DNA of 64,000 nucleotides, taken from positions 124,001 to 188,000 of the forward strand of contig NZ_JAHKQT010000004.1 of the NCBI RefSeq assembly GCF_018861145.1. Direction: 5' to 3'. The position numbers were made by a program, and so were the translations under genes. The DNA comes from Poseidonibacter lekithochrous. Its GTDB lineage: Bacteria; Campylobacterota; Campylobacteria; Campylobacterales; Arcobacteraceae. The notes under the pieces were generated by a model. It was given only the letters and a program-made list of their open reading frames with translations, was not told where the DNA came from and did not search any database. This document shows positions 16,173 to 25,018 of this stretch, in pieces. Positions within the stretch are counted from its first letter, which is position 1; the number at the start of each line of letters is the position of its first letter.

Positions 16173-17541
16173 TTTTATCTCCAACTTTTATTTTATTCGA
16201 TTTCAAATTATTATCTCTTTTTATTTTCTTAATATTAAGTTTAAATTTATGTGCAATTGTACTTAAAGAATCACCTTTTTTAACTTTGTATATTATCTTC
16301 TTTGTGCTTTTTCTTGTTTTTTTATTTACTTTATATTTATCAACAGGAATAACAAGTTTTTGTTTTAATGATAATTTATTTGATTTTAAATCATTAAATT
16401 TTTTGATTAAACCATATTTTACTTTATATTTATGAGCAATACCTGATAAAGTATCACCTTTTTTAACTCTATAAATTACAAAAGAATCATTTTTTATTTT
16501 ATTTTTATTTTTATTATAAATACCTAATTTTGAATAAGGAATATTTAAATCATAACGTTTTACATCAAAAGGTACAATTTCTTGTTTAATATGTATATTC
16601 ATTTTTGCTAAAGTATTATGTTTCATATTTAATACTTTTGAAATACTTCTTAAATGTAATCCACCTTTTACTTTTACAGTAGTAATTGTAGCATTTATAT
16701 CTCTATCAAAAATATAACCTTTTTTAAGAAAATTTCTATTAGCAATCATTGCTAAAATTACAATTTTTCTTAAATAACTACGACTTTCACTTGGTAAATA
16801 TTGTCTGTCTACCTTTTCTTGTATTTTTAAAAGATCTCTTGCTGTAATTGGAATATTCCACTGTCTAATATCTTTATATATTCTATTAACTTTATAAAAA
16901 TCTTTTCTCGTACTTAAGTATTCTTTTATTGTATTTCTATACTCTGTAATTCTTTTAGAATTCTTTTTATTCGGATAAAGCTGTATATATTTGTCTATAC
17001 TTGCTCTTGTAATTGCTTCAATTACTCTACCTTCCCCACAATTATAAGCTAAAATTGCTAAATACCATTTATCAAATCTTTTATGATGTGATTTTAAATA
17101 CTTTGAAGCTGCATGTGTTGATTTTATAAAATCTAATCTTTCATCAACATATTCATCATTTCTTAATTTATGAATTCTTGCAGTTGTTGGCATAAATTGC
17201 CATAAGCCAAGAGCATTCGTAGAAGATTTAGCATCTATTCTAAAATTCGATTCAGCCATTGATAAAAATAAAAAGCTTGAAGGTAACCCTTCTTGATTTA
17301 AAACTTCTTTAATTTTTGAAATATAAATAGATGATTCTCTTAAATTTCTTTTATATACATGTATGTGATTTTTATCTGACAATTTATCATATAAATCTTG
17401 AAGATGTTCATCATGAACAAAAGATTTCTCGATATCTAAGTCTTTTAAGACTTGAAGATCTTTTTTTGTGAAGCTTACTGCATTTAAGTTAGTATAAAAA
17501 AATGTAAAAACTAAAAATACAATTAATATTATTTTATTCAA
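16156..17541 (-). CDS. mltD: Membrane-bound-type lytic transglycosylase MltD with two LysM domains
   Basis: Lytic transglycosylase that cuts the MurNAc-GlcNAc bond. A signal peptide covers 1-21. The SLT domain (about 85-190) has catalytic E97 in FLSMAESNF and the [12 protein letters not shown] motif. The C-terminus carries two LysM peptidoglycan-binding repeats (about 350-395 and 415-460; [16 protein letters not shown] and [16 protein letters not shown]). There is no lipobox, unlike E. coli MltD. It overlaps rlpA at its 3' end and lies 37 bases after tatD. The 461-residue length is normal. Confidence 0.92.
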   Translation of the reverse strand: MNKIILIVFLVFTFFYTNLNAVSFTKKDLQVLKDLDIEKSFVHDEHLQDLYDKLSDKNHIHVYKRNLRESSIYISKIKEVLNQEGLPSSFLFLSMAESNFRIDAKSSTNALGLWQFMPTTARIHKLRNDEYVDERLDFIKSTHAASKYLKSHHKRFDKWYLAILAYNCGEGRVIEAITRASIDKYIQLYPNKKNSKRITEYRNTIKEYLSTRKDFYKVNRIYKDIRQWNIPITARDLLKIQEKVDRQYLPSESRSYLRKIVILAMIANRNFLKKGYIFDRDINATITTVKVKGGLHLRSISKVLNMKHNTLAKMNIHIKQEIVPFDVKRYDLNIPYSKLGIYNKNKNKIKNDSFVIYRVKKGDTLSGIAHKYKVKYGLIKKFNDLKSNKLSLKQKLVIPVDKYKVNKKTRKSTKKIIYKVKKGDSLSTIAHKFKLNIKKIKRDNNLKSNKIKVGDKIAIYK

Positions 17542-17578
17542 GTAAAATCCTATTTTCTTATATAACTAGATATCTTGG

Positions 17579-18436
17579 TTAAGATAAACTAGAAAACTCT
17601 TTAAATAATTTAATAGCATTCTTTGTAGTAAGATTATCAATCTCTTCTCTTGACATTTCTAATAATTCAGCCATTTTATCAGCTACAAAAACTGTATAAT
17701 ATGGCTCATTTCTTTTTCCTCTAAAAGGATGTGGAGTAAGATAAGGAGCGTCTGTTTCTATAATTAATTTATCTTTTGGAATTTTAGTTAAGATTTCTAC
17801 TAGTTTTTTTGCATTTTTAAAAGTTAAGACACCACCAATACCAAAGTAAAAATTATGATCAGAAAGAGGTAATAAATGCTCACTTGCATTAAAACAGTGA
17901 AGAACTCCACCTACTTGTTTGGCATCATAATCTATTAATATTTGTCTTGAATCATTTGAAGCTTCACGAACATGAACAATTAGAGGTTTATTTACTTTTT
18001 TTGCAAACTCTATTTGAGCTATAAAAACTTCTTTTTGTTTTGCAATATTAGCTTTTTTTTCTTCCTCATCTTCAGGAAGTCTAAAATAATCTAAACCACA
18101 CTCTCCAACTGCTATACATTTAGGATGATTTATATATTTCTCTAAAACTTTTTCATCATACATATCTATATCATAAGGATGAATACCTACAGCAAAAAAT
18201 ACTTCATCATATTTTTCTGCTAATTTAATAGCTTGAGGAAGATCATTAAAATCAGCTCCTGGAATTAAAAAGCCTTTTACATTATGCTCTATTGCATTCT
18301 TAATTACGGCATCAATATCTTCATAATATTGTTTGTTGTCTAAATGACAATGAGTATCTATTATTATGTTAAAAACCTTTTTTCTACTAAATTTAGTAAT
18401 CCATTTATTTCGGATAAATCTGAAACTTTTATCCAA
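17579..18436 (-). CDS. tatD: TatD-family hydrolase (metal-dependent DNase)
   Basis: TIM-barrel metallohydrolase, reported as a 3'-5' DNA exonuclease. Motifs are DTHCHLD (residues 27-33), VGECGLDYFR, VHVREAS, LHCFNAS and IETDAPYLTP, which together give the two-metal site. Family members normally begin two or three residues before DTHCHLD. Here no ATG, GTG or TTG lies there. The nearest usual start is the TTG at 18436, adding about 23 residues and overlapping the upstream gene by 73 bases, whereas an AUA triplet (18367-18361) sits 8 bases after AAGG. The true start is therefore unclear. It lies 37 bases before mltD. Confidence 0.93.
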   Translation of the reverse strand: MDKSFRFIRNKWITKFSRKKVFNIIIDTHCHLDNKQYYEDIDAVIKNAIEHNVKGFLIPGADFNDLPQAIKLAEKYDEVFFAVGIHPYDIDMYDEKVLEKYINHPKCIAVGECGLDYFRLPEDEEEKKANIAKQKEVFIAQIEFAKKVNKPLIVHVREASNDSRQILIDYDAKQVGGVLHCFNASEHLLPLSDHNFYFGIGGVLTFKNAKKLVEILTKIPKDKLIIETDAPYLTPHPFRGKRNEPYYTVFVADKMAELLEMSREEIDNLTTKNAIKLFKEFSSLS

Positions 18437-18669
18437 GCATCAATGCCAAAGTTTTTAAATGCATCATAATCTTCTTCATCATCAATAATTGCAACTGAAA
18501 CATATTTTTCATTACATACTTCAGCTTTATTTTCTTCAAATTCAAAAATTGAATCAATATTTATAATGATAATATCAGCTTTTTCACTTATTCCACTATG
18601 AAAATGTTCAACTTTATGTTCACTATCAATCAGTGAATCATCAACTTCACAAAATGTAATTATATTCAT
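18364..18669 (-). CDS. Small conserved-looking protein, possibly a degenerate receiver-like domain
   Basis: A 101-residue acidic soluble protein of unknown function. The alternating pattern (ADIIIINIDS, then VSVAIIDDEED, AFKNFGIDAWIKVSDL) resembles the second half of a response-regulator receiver: a strand ending in an acidic residue, a later strand, a G-I-D-A turn and a lysine at the beta5 position. The N-terminal acidic pair and full length (about 120) are not convincing, so phosphorylation is doubtful. It lies 60 bases after hslU and its stop overlaps the region where tatD should start. The position inside the operon supports it as a real gene. The receiver likeness is inference. Confidence 0.7.
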   Translation of the reverse strand: MNIITFCEVDDSLIDSEHKVEHFHSGISEKADIIIINIDSIFEFEENKAEVCNEKYVSVAIIDDEEDYDAFKNFGIDAWIKVSDLSEINGLLNLVEKRFLT

Positions 18670-18729
18670 ATAAAAACTCCTAAATTTCTTTAATTCTTTA
18701 TTCTATCTAAAAAATTATTAATTTCAAAA

Positions 18730-20058
18730 CTATAGTATATACCTAGCTGTATCTACGTTATCTACAATCTCATCAAGTTTATCTTCAACTAAAGTTTTTG
18801 TTATAATTACTTTCTCGCCTTTTTTCTCATCAGCATCAAAAGAGATATCTTCAATTACTTTTTCTATAACAGTATGTAATCTTCTAGCACCTATATCTTC
18901 TGTCATCTCATTTGCAGTTACAGAATACTTTGCAAAGGCTCTAATAGAACTATCATCAAACTCTAATTCAACTTCTTCAACAGCTAAAAGGGCTTGATAC
19001 TGTTTTAATAAAGAGTTTTTAGTATTTGTTAATATTTTATATAAAGCTTCTTCATCCAAAGATTCTAATTCAACTCTTAATGGGAATCTTCCTTGAAGCT
19101 CTGGTAATAAATCACTTGGTTTTGATACATGGAATGCACCAGCTGCTATAAATAAAATATGGTCAGTTTTAACTTGCCCAAATTTAGTTTGAACAGAACT
19201 ACCTTCAACAATAGGTAATAAATCTCTTTGAACACCTTCTTTACTTGGGTCTTGATTTTGATTAGTTTTACCAGATGCAATTTTATCAATTTCATCTAAA
19301 AATATAATTCCACCATTTTGAGCTCTTTTAACAGCTTCTATTTTAATAGCTTCTTGATCTAATAAAGATTCACTAGCTTCATCTCTTAATAAAACTTTTG
19401 CATCTTTAATACTTACTTCTTTTTTTATTTTGTCTTTATTAAGACCACCTAACATTTTATTTAGGCTTTCTTGCATTGAAGACATATCCATTGGCATATT
19501 TGAGTCTAAAATCTCTACATGAGCTTTTTTAGAAACTTCTATTTCAATTTTTTTATCATCTAATGATCCATCAAGAAGTTTTTTCTCCATAGTATTATAT
19601 GTTTTAATAAATGATTCTTTTGCACTATTGCTTGCAGTATCAGGAAGTGGAGGTACAAGTATTTCAATAATCTTTTTATGAACTTCACCTTCTATTTTAT
19701 CTTTAATTTTATCTTCATATTCTCTTGATACAATATTTATTGATTCATATACTAAATCTCTAATCATTGATTCAACATCACGACCTACAAAACCAACTTC
19801 TGTATATTTACTAGCTTCAACTTTTACAAAAGGTAAAGACATCATTTTTGCTAATCGTCTTGCAATTTCTGTTTTACCAATACCAGTACTACCAATCATA
19901 AGAATATTTTTTGGCATTATTTCTTCTTGTAGTTCTGGTTCTACTTTCATTCTTCGATATCTATTTCTTAAAGCTAATGCAATTGTTTTCTTTGCATTAG
20001 CTTGTCCAATAATATAATCATCTAAGTATGCAACAATTTGCTTAGGTGTTAAATCCAT
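18730..20058 (-). CDS. hslU: ATP-dependent protease ATPase subunit HslU (ClpY)
   Basis: AAA+ unfoldase that feeds substrates into HslV. Walker A is GSTGIGKTEIARRLA (about 55-69), Walker B is GIIFLDEIDKIA, and sensor/arginine-finger motifs lie in LQGRFPLRVEL. The pore loop GYVG-type motif appears as EVGFVGRDVE. The C-terminal tail ends ARYIL, which inserts into HslV. The I-domain (about 110-235) is shorter and divergent, as is usual. It follows hslV by 6 bases. Confidence 0.97.
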   Translation of the reverse strand: MDLTPKQIVAYLDDYIIGQANAKKTIALALRNRYRRMKVEPELQEEIMPKNILMIGSTGIGKTEIARRLAKMMSLPFVKVEASKYTEVGFVGRDVESMIRDLVYESINIVSREYEDKIKDKIEGEVHKKIIEILVPPLPDTASNSAKESFIKTYNTMEKKLLDGSLDDKKIEIEVSKKAHVEILDSNMPMDMSSMQESLNKMLGGLNKDKIKKEVSIKDAKVLLRDEASESLLDQEAIKIEAVKRAQNGGIIFLDEIDKIASGKTNQNQDPSKEGVQRDLLPIVEGSSVQTKFGQVKTDHILFIAAGAFHVSKPSDLLPELQGRFPLRVELESLDEEALYKILTNTKNSLLKQYQALLAVEEVELEFDDSSIRAFAKYSVTANEMTEDIGARRLHTVIEKVIEDISFDADEKKGEKVIITKTLVEDKLDEIVDNVDTARYIL

Positions 20059-20064
20059 ACTTTT

Positions 20065-20601
20065 TTAATCCTCTATTTTCAATAATTTAATATTTTGATT
20101 TGTATAAATACAAAGTTCACCTGCAATCATTAAAGATTCTTTTACAACTTGTTCTTCATCCAAATCTGAGTGTTTTGCTAAAGCCCGTGCTGCAGAAATA
20201 GCAAAGTTCCCACCAGAACCAATTGATGCAATGCATCCATCTTCAGGTTCGACAACATCACCATTTCCACTTAAAATAAAAATATGGTCTTTATTTAAAA
20301 CTATCATCATAGCTTCTAGTCTTCTTAAAACCTTATCTTTTCTCCACTCTTTAGAAAAAGCAATAACAGCTTTTAATAAATCACCTTTCGTACTTTCAAG
20401 ATGAGTTTCAAACATATCATAAAGATTAAAGGCATCAGCAGTACTTCCTGCAAATCCAGAAAGTATCTGATCTTTATAAAGTTTTCTAATTTTTGTAGCA
20501 TTACCTTTTAAAACTGTATTGCCAAAAGTAACTTGTCCATCACCTCCAATTACAGCCTTGTTTTTCCCTTTGTAAGCTAATATCGTTGTAGCATCAAACA
20601 T
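20065..20601 (-). CDS. hslV: ATP-dependent protease peptidase subunit HslV (ClpQ)
   Basis: Threonine protease forming the double-hexamer core of HslUV. The chain begins [12 protein letters not shown], so four residues precede the catalytic threonine, where most bacteria have only the initiator Met. Campylobacter HslV has the same MF-x-A extension, which implies a processing step beyond Met removal. Other motifs are [19 protein letters not shown] and the [14 protein letters not shown] segment. The 178-residue length is normal. It lies between rplI (4-base gap) and hslU. Confidence 0.97.
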   Translation of the reverse strand: MFDATTILAYKGKNKAVIGGDGQVTFGNTVLKGNATKIRKLYKDQILSGFAGSTADAFNLYDMFETHLESTKGDLLKAVIAFSKEWRKDKVLRRLEAMMIVLNKDHIFILSGNGDVVEPEDGCIASIGSGGNFAISAARALAKHSDLDEEQVVKESLMIAGELCIYTNQNIKLLKIED

Positions 20602-20605
20602 CTAA

Positions 20606-21052
20606 TTATTCTCCAATGATTATAACTTCTAAAGAGGCATGAACTCCATAACCTAATTTACAATCAACTATAAAAGTACCTTCTGCTTTGATTTTCTTCT
20701 CTAATGATAAGTTCTTTTTATCAATTTCTATAGAGAATTGAGTATTTAATTCTTCTGAAATTTCTTTATTTGTAACAGAACCAATTAAATGACCATTTGC
20801 ACCAATTTTATGTTTAATAGTAAGTTTTGTAGCATTTAATTTTTCTGCTAATTCTTTTGCATCTGCTAATTCTTCAGCTTCTTTAGCTTCTCTTCTTTTT
20901 TCATCCGCTTTATATTTTGCTAGTACTGCATTTGTTGCATGTAAAGCTAGGCCTTTTCCAATTAGAAAGTTTTTTCCATATCCATCTTTAACTTCTTTAA
21001 CTTCACCTGCTTTTCCTGTACCTTGAACATCTTTAATTAATAAAACTTTCAT
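20606..21052 (-). CDS. rplI: 50S ribosomal protein L9
   Basis: Large-subunit protein at the base of the L1 stalk. The N-terminal rRNA-binding domain (MKVLLIKDVQGTGKAGEVKEVKDGYGKNFLI), the long connecting helix rich in Lys and Glu (about 45-80) and the C-terminal domain (about 85-148) are all visible. The 148-residue length is standard. GGAG lies seven bases before ATG. It is the first gene of the long minus-strand operon, so its promoter (TATAGT-like on the minus strand near 21090) probably drives hslVU and the envelope genes too. Confidence 0.98.
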   Translation of the reverse strand: MKVLLIKDVQGTGKAGEVKEVKDGYGKNFLIGKGLALHATNAVLAKYKADEKRREAKEAEELADAKELAEKLNATKLTIKHKIGANGHLIGSVTNKEISEELNTQFSIEIDKKNLSLEKKIKAEGTFIVDCKLGYGVHASLEVIIIGE

Positions 21053-21148
21053 ATTTACTCCGTATATCTAAAATTGGCAGTATTTTACTATAACTTATAT
21101 GAAGTAAGAATAAATTTGAATTTATTTAAAAATTAAGAACTTGATATT

Positions 21149-21169
21149 AGTTTGTTAACGAACTATAAT
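21149..21169 (+). promoter_or_regulatory. Palindrome overlapping a -10 box in the rplI-recombinase gap
   Basis: AGTTTGTTAACGAACT (21149-21164) is a near-perfect palindrome and runs into TATAAT (21164-21169) on the plus strand. The layout is that of an operator over a promoter. Downstream are AAAGGATT and only two mini-frames (6 codons at 21200, 16 codons at 21222-21272, MSEISELINKVIIEVL), so the transcript may be a relic or a small RNA. The gap 21053-21297 holds nothing else I can name. Confidence 0.3.
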
Positions 21170-21297
21170 TCCACCCAAAAAGGATTAAGAAAAACTTTAT
21201 GCGAATAAAGATGGCTTAACTATGAGTGAGATATCAGAATTAATAAATAAAGTGATAATAGAAGTACTTTAACTCTTGATAATATAGATATATTCTC

Positions 21298-21939
21298 TTA
21301 ACTTGCAATATCAAGAGTATTTGGCAAATTTTGTCTAATATTCCTTTTTTTAACATAATTATTTAAACCTATATGATTGTTGTATCCTAAAAGTTTTGCA
21401 ATTTTTCTAACAGATAAACCAACAGATAATAATTCTTCAATTTTATCTCTTTGCTTATCAAATTTAGATTTTTGAATAGTTCCAACAGGTTTTCCTAAAG
21501 CAACACCTGATAATTTTTTTGCACTTAATGCCTCTTTTGTTCTTAAACTCATTAAATCTTTTTCTAATCCAATAGTCATAGAAATCATTCCTAAAATCAT
21601 TTGAGTTAACATATCTTTATCATCAACTAAATCAAGGTTTTGTTTAACTACTAGTATTCTTATTTTATTAGATAAAAGAAATTTAACAATTTCTAAAATT
21701 GTTTCAATTGTTCTTCCAAAGACATTTAAATCATAAACAATAAGTGTTGTATTTTTTTCACAATTTTTTAGTAATTCTAAAATATTTTTTTCATCACTTG
21801 GAGTACTAATATCTATCTCTATATTTTTATAAATATCAATATTATGTTTTTTTACATAATTATTTAAAATATCTTTTTGTTCTTCTGTATATTTTTCATT
21901 ATTCTTATTTATCCTCGTGTACGTGAAAATATTTGACAT
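21298..21939 (-). CDS. Serine recombinase-family protein lacking the catalytic serine
   Basis: It aligns by eye with Mpi/Hin-type DNA invertases: YxR start (Y7-T-R9), LIVYDLNVFGR76, LGMISMTIGLEKDLMSLRTKEAL, then the SGVALGKPVGT hinge and a helix-turn-helix (about 165-200, LSVRKIAKLLGYNN). In active enzymes YxRVST carries the nucleophilic Ser; here it reads Y-T-R-I-N11-K. The first arginine of the RLGR motif is V73. Two key catalytic residues are thus gone while DNA-binding and dimer regions remain. It is probably a DNA-binding protein or a dead relic. The frame is intact over 213 residues, which argues for selection. It is a single gene, divergent from ubiX. Confidence 0.85.
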   Translation of the reverse strand: MSNIFTYTRINKNNEKYTEEQKDILNNYVKKHNIDIYKNIEIDISTPSDEKNILELLKNCEKNTTLIVYDLNVFGRTIETILEIVKFLLSNKIRILVVKQNLDLVDDKDMLTQMILGMISMTIGLEKDLMSLRTKEALSAKKLSGVALGKPVGTIQKSKFDKQRDKIEELLSVGLSVRKIAKLLGYNNHIGLNNYVKKRNIRQNLPNTLDIAS

Positions 21940-22182
21940 GATTTAATCCTTAACATTAAGTATATTTTTAATATATAAATTTACAATATGTTTTATTTTT
22001 ACATATAAAGTTTATACATTATGTTAACAATTTTATTATTAACATAACCTTAAAAATTATCTAAATGAGACTATTTTTCGTATTTGTAGGAATATGTCTT
22101 TACACATATAATTATACAGTTTGAATTAAAAGCCTTTTTTAGATATTATCTTTTTAAATATATGTAAATAGAAAGGTATCTT

Positions 22183-22737
22183 TTGAAAATTACTGTAGGA
22201 ATCTCAGGAGCAAGTGGAGCTAATTTAGGTCTTACTTTTGTTAAAAAACTTCCTAAAAATATTGAAGTTTTTTTAGTACTTTCAAAGAGTGCAAAAATTG
22301 CATTAAAACTTGAAAATGGAATTTCTGTAAAAAAAACTTTTGAACAATATCCAAATGTCAAAATATTTTTAGATACAAATATTGCTGCACCAATTGCATC
22401 TGGTTCGTTTAAAGTAGATAAAATGATTATCCTTCCATGCTCCATGAATACACTTGCAAAATGTACCGTAGGAATTTCTGATTCATTGATTACAAGGGCT
22501 TTTACAGTGATGTTAAAAGAAAAAAGAGATATAGTTTTAGCACCTAGAGAAATGCCCTTTAATTCAATTGCTTTAGAAAATATGTTAAAATTATCTAACT
22601 TGGGAGTGATAATTGCTCCTCCTGTTCTTGGATATTATTCAAGTCAACAAACATTAGAAGAAATGGAAAATTTCTTAATTGGTAAATGGTTTGATTTACT
22701 AAAAATTGACAATAACTTATATGAAAGATGGAAATAA
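22183..22737 (+). CDS. ubiX: Flavin prenyltransferase UbiX
   Basis: Makes prenylated FMN, the cofactor of UbiD-type decarboxylases in quinone synthesis. The Rossmann-like flavodoxin fold starts with VGISGASGANLGL (residues 5-17). The conserved later motifs ILPCSMNTLAKC (about 84-95), ADSLITRA-like SDSLITRA, and LAPREMPFN are present. The start is TTG with AAAGG upstream. The 184-residue length is normal. It heads the plus-strand operon and overlaps the coaD region at its 3' end. Confidence 0.95.
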   Translation: MKITVGISGASGANLGLTFVKKLPKNIEVFLVLSKSAKIALKLENGISVKKTFEQYPNVKIFLDTNIAAPIASGSFKVDKMIILPCSMNTLAKCTVGISDSLITRAFTVMLKEKRDIVLAPREMPFNSIALENMLKLSNLGVIIAPPVLGYYSSQQTLEEMENFLIGKWFDLLKIDNNLYERWK

Positions 22738-22739
22738 AA

Positions 22740-23231
22740 ATGCCTAAAGAATTAAATACAAGAGAGTCAAATAGAAAAGCTATATATAGCGGTACTTTTG
22801 ACCCAATTACAAATGGTCATTTAGATATTATAAGTCGTGCTGCGAATATATTTGATGAAGTAATAATTGCAGTTGCTAAAAGTGAAAGAAAAAAGCCTAT
22901 GTTTTCTCAAGAAGAGAGAGTAAAGTTTTCAATAGCAGCAACACAACATTTACCAAATGTAAGGGTTGAAGGATTTGATACACTATTAGTTGACCTTGCA
23001 ACACAATTAAATGTAAATACTATTATTAGGGGTCTTCGAGCTGTTTCTGACTTTGAATTTGAATTACAAATGGGTTATGCTAATGCATCAATTAATAATA
23101 AAATTGAAACACTTTACTTGATGCCTACATTAGAAAATGCTTTTGTCTCTTCAACAATAGTCCGAGAAATCATAAGATTTGAAGGGAAATTCCAGCATCT
23201 AGTTCCTAAAGAAGTTTTGAAATGTATGTAG
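22740..23231 (+). CDS. coaD: Phosphopantetheine adenylyltransferase CoaD
   Basis: Fourth step of coenzyme A synthesis: joins ATP and 4'-phosphopantetheine. The nucleotidyltransferase motif GTFDPITNGHLDII (with T/H-x-G-H) and the C-terminal VSSTIVREI motif are present. An ATG at 22728 is also in frame, but the one at 22740 has GGA seven bases upstream and avoids a longer overlap with ubiX. The MPKELNTRESNR leader before the fold is slightly long. It overlaps tmk by 10 bases, so the two are coupled. Confidence 0.96.
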   Translation: MPKELNTRESNRKAIYSGTFDPITNGHLDIISRAANIFDEVIIAVAKSERKKPMFSQEERVKFSIAATQHLPNVRVEGFDTLLVDLATQLNVNTIIRGLRAVSDFEFELQMGYANASINNKIETLYLMPTLENAFVSSTIVREIIRFEGKFQHLVPKEVLKCM

Positions 23232-23788
23232 TTGTTGAAGGAATTGATACAGCTGGAAAATCAACACAATTAGATTTATTACAAAAAAAATACGAAAATG
23301 CTGTTTTTACAAAAGAGCCTGGGGGAACTGATATTGGTCGTAAATTACGAACTATGGCATTAAATGGTGAAGCTAAATCGCCAATTGCCGAAATGTTTCT
23401 ATTTTTAGCAGATCGTGCAGAACATATTGAAGAAGTAATTCTTACTAATAAACAAAACATAATAATTTCAGATAGATCAATGATTTCAGGAATTGCTTAT
23501 GCTTCTACATTTCCATTAGAAAAAATGATTGAACTTAATTTATTAGCTACAAATAATGTATTACCAAGTCATGTAATTTTATTAGAACTATCTGCTTCAG
23601 AGCTTGAATATAGGCTTTCTCAAAAAGAAAATGATGCAATTGAATTACGAGGAATTGAGTATTTAATAAATATTCAAAATAGAATGAAAGAAACAATAAT
23701 TAAGCTTGGATTAAATCATTTGTTTATTGATGCAAGTTTAAAAATAGAAGAAATAGAAAAACAAATAGAGGATTTTTTAAATGAGTAA
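23222..23788 (+). CDS. tmk: Thymidylate kinase
   Basis: Phosphorylates dTMP to dTDP. The P-loop is GIDTAGKST (residues 7-15), where most bacteria have GxDGxGKST; the Ala is a mild variation. The EPGGTDIGRKLR substrate loop and DRSMISGIAYA, with the DR(Y/S) motif, are present. At 188 residues it is slightly short but complete. The start overlaps coaD by 10 bases and the stop overlaps hisS by 8 bases. Confidence 0.95.
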   Translation: MYVVVEGIDTAGKSTQLDLLQKKYENAVFTKEPGGTDIGRKLRTMALNGEAKSPIAEMFLFLADRAEHIEEVILTNKQNIIISDRSMISGIAYASTFPLEKMIELNLLATNNVLPSHVILLELSASELEYRLSQKENDAIELRGIEYLINIQNRMKETIIKLGLNHLFIDASLKIEEIEKQIEDFLNE

Positions 23789-25016
23789 AGTTGAAAAAAA
23801 AGCGATAATACAGAGTCTTAGAGGTATGAAAGATATTGTAAATGATGAAAGTGCATTATTTACATATTTTGTAGATAATGCATCTTCAATTGCTAAAAGA
23901 TATGGATTTTCATATATGGAAACACCGATTTTAGAAGAGACCGCTTTATTTAAAAGATCAGTAGGTGAGAGTTCAGATATTGTAAATAAAGAGATGTATA
24001 ACTTTACAGATAAAGGTGAACATGAAGTTTGCTTAAGACCAGAAGGAACAGCTGGTGTTGTTAGACATTTTGTACAAAAGAAACTAGATCGTGCGGGTGG
24101 AACACAAAGATGGTATTATTATGGGCCTATGTTCAGATATGAAAGACCACAAAAAGGAAGATTAAGAGAATTTCATCAATTTGGTTGTGAAGTATTTGGA
24201 GTAGCTTCTGTAATTGAAGATGCGAATATAATCATGATGATAAAAGAGATTTTAGACTTCTTTGAAATTGGGTTTAAACTACAGTTAAATTCGCTTGGAG
24301 ATGAAAATTGTATGCCTCAATATAAAGAAAATCTTGTAAAACATTTATCTTCTTTTAGAGAAAAATTGTGTGCAGACTGTCAGGTAAGAATTGATAAAAA
24401 TCCGATTAGAGTTCTAGATTGTAAAAATGAAAACTGTCAATTACAGTTATCCAATGCACCCAAAATCACTGATAACCTATGTAATGCATGTAATACTGAC
24501 TTTGAAAAACTAAAAGAAATTCTAGACTTTAATGGTGTTGAATATGAAATTGATACAAATTTAGTTCGTGGTTTAGACTATTATTCAAAAACAGCATTTG
24601 AGTTTGTTTCAGATGAGATTGGTGCTCAAAGTGCAATTGCTGGAGGGGGAAGATACGATAAGTTAGTAGAATACCTAGGTGGTCGTCCAACTCCTGGTAT
24701 TGGCTTTGCTATTGGTATTGAAAGATTACTTGAACTTATTAAAATGAAAGAATCAAAAGAAGATATTGTTTATATTGGTGCTTTAGATGAAACTTCCATT
24801 AATACAGTATTAAAAACTGCAAATATTAAAAGAAAAACAACAAAAACACTTGTAGAGTACACACCAAGAGCTTTTGGAAAACACTTTAAACTTGCAGAAA
24901 AAGTAAATGCTAATATTCTTGCATTAATTGGAGAAAAAGAGCTAAATGAAGGAACTATCTATATTAAAAATTTAGATACTAAAGAGGAAAAAACTATAAA
25001 GATAGAGGACTTTTAA
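23781..25016 (+). CDS. hisS: Histidine-tRNA ligase
   Basis: Class II aminoacyl-tRNA synthetase charging tRNA-His. Motif 2 region is WYYYGPMFRYERPQKGRLREFHQ, the histidine signature is LVRGLDYYSKTAFE, and motif 3 is GGRYDKLVEYLGG ... GIGFAIGIERL. The C-terminal anticodon-binding domain spans about 325-411. The 411-residue length is typical of bacteria. It is not part of histidine synthesis and lies far from hisB. It overlaps tmk by 8 bases and is followed by speA after 2 bases. Confidence 0.98.
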   Translation: MSKVEKKAIIQSLRGMKDIVNDESALFTYFVDNASSIAKRYGFSYMETPILEETALFKRSVGESSDIVNKEMYNFTDKGEHEVCLRPEGTAGVVRHFVQKKLDRAGGTQRWYYYGPMFRYERPQKGRLREFHQFGCEVFGVASVIEDANIIMMIKEILDFFEIGFKLQLNSLGDENCMPQYKENLVKHLSSFREKLCADCQVRIDKNPIRVLDCKNENCQLQLSNAPKITDNLCNACNTDFEKLKEILDFNGVEYEIDTNLVRGLDYYSKTAFEFVSDEIGAQSAIAGGGRYDKLVEYLGGRPTPGIGFAIGIERLLELIKMKESKEDIVYIGALDETSINTVLKTANIKRKTTKTLVEYTPRAFGKHFKLAEKVNANILALIGEKELNEGTIYIKNLDTKEEKTIKIEDF

Positions 25017-25018
25017 TT

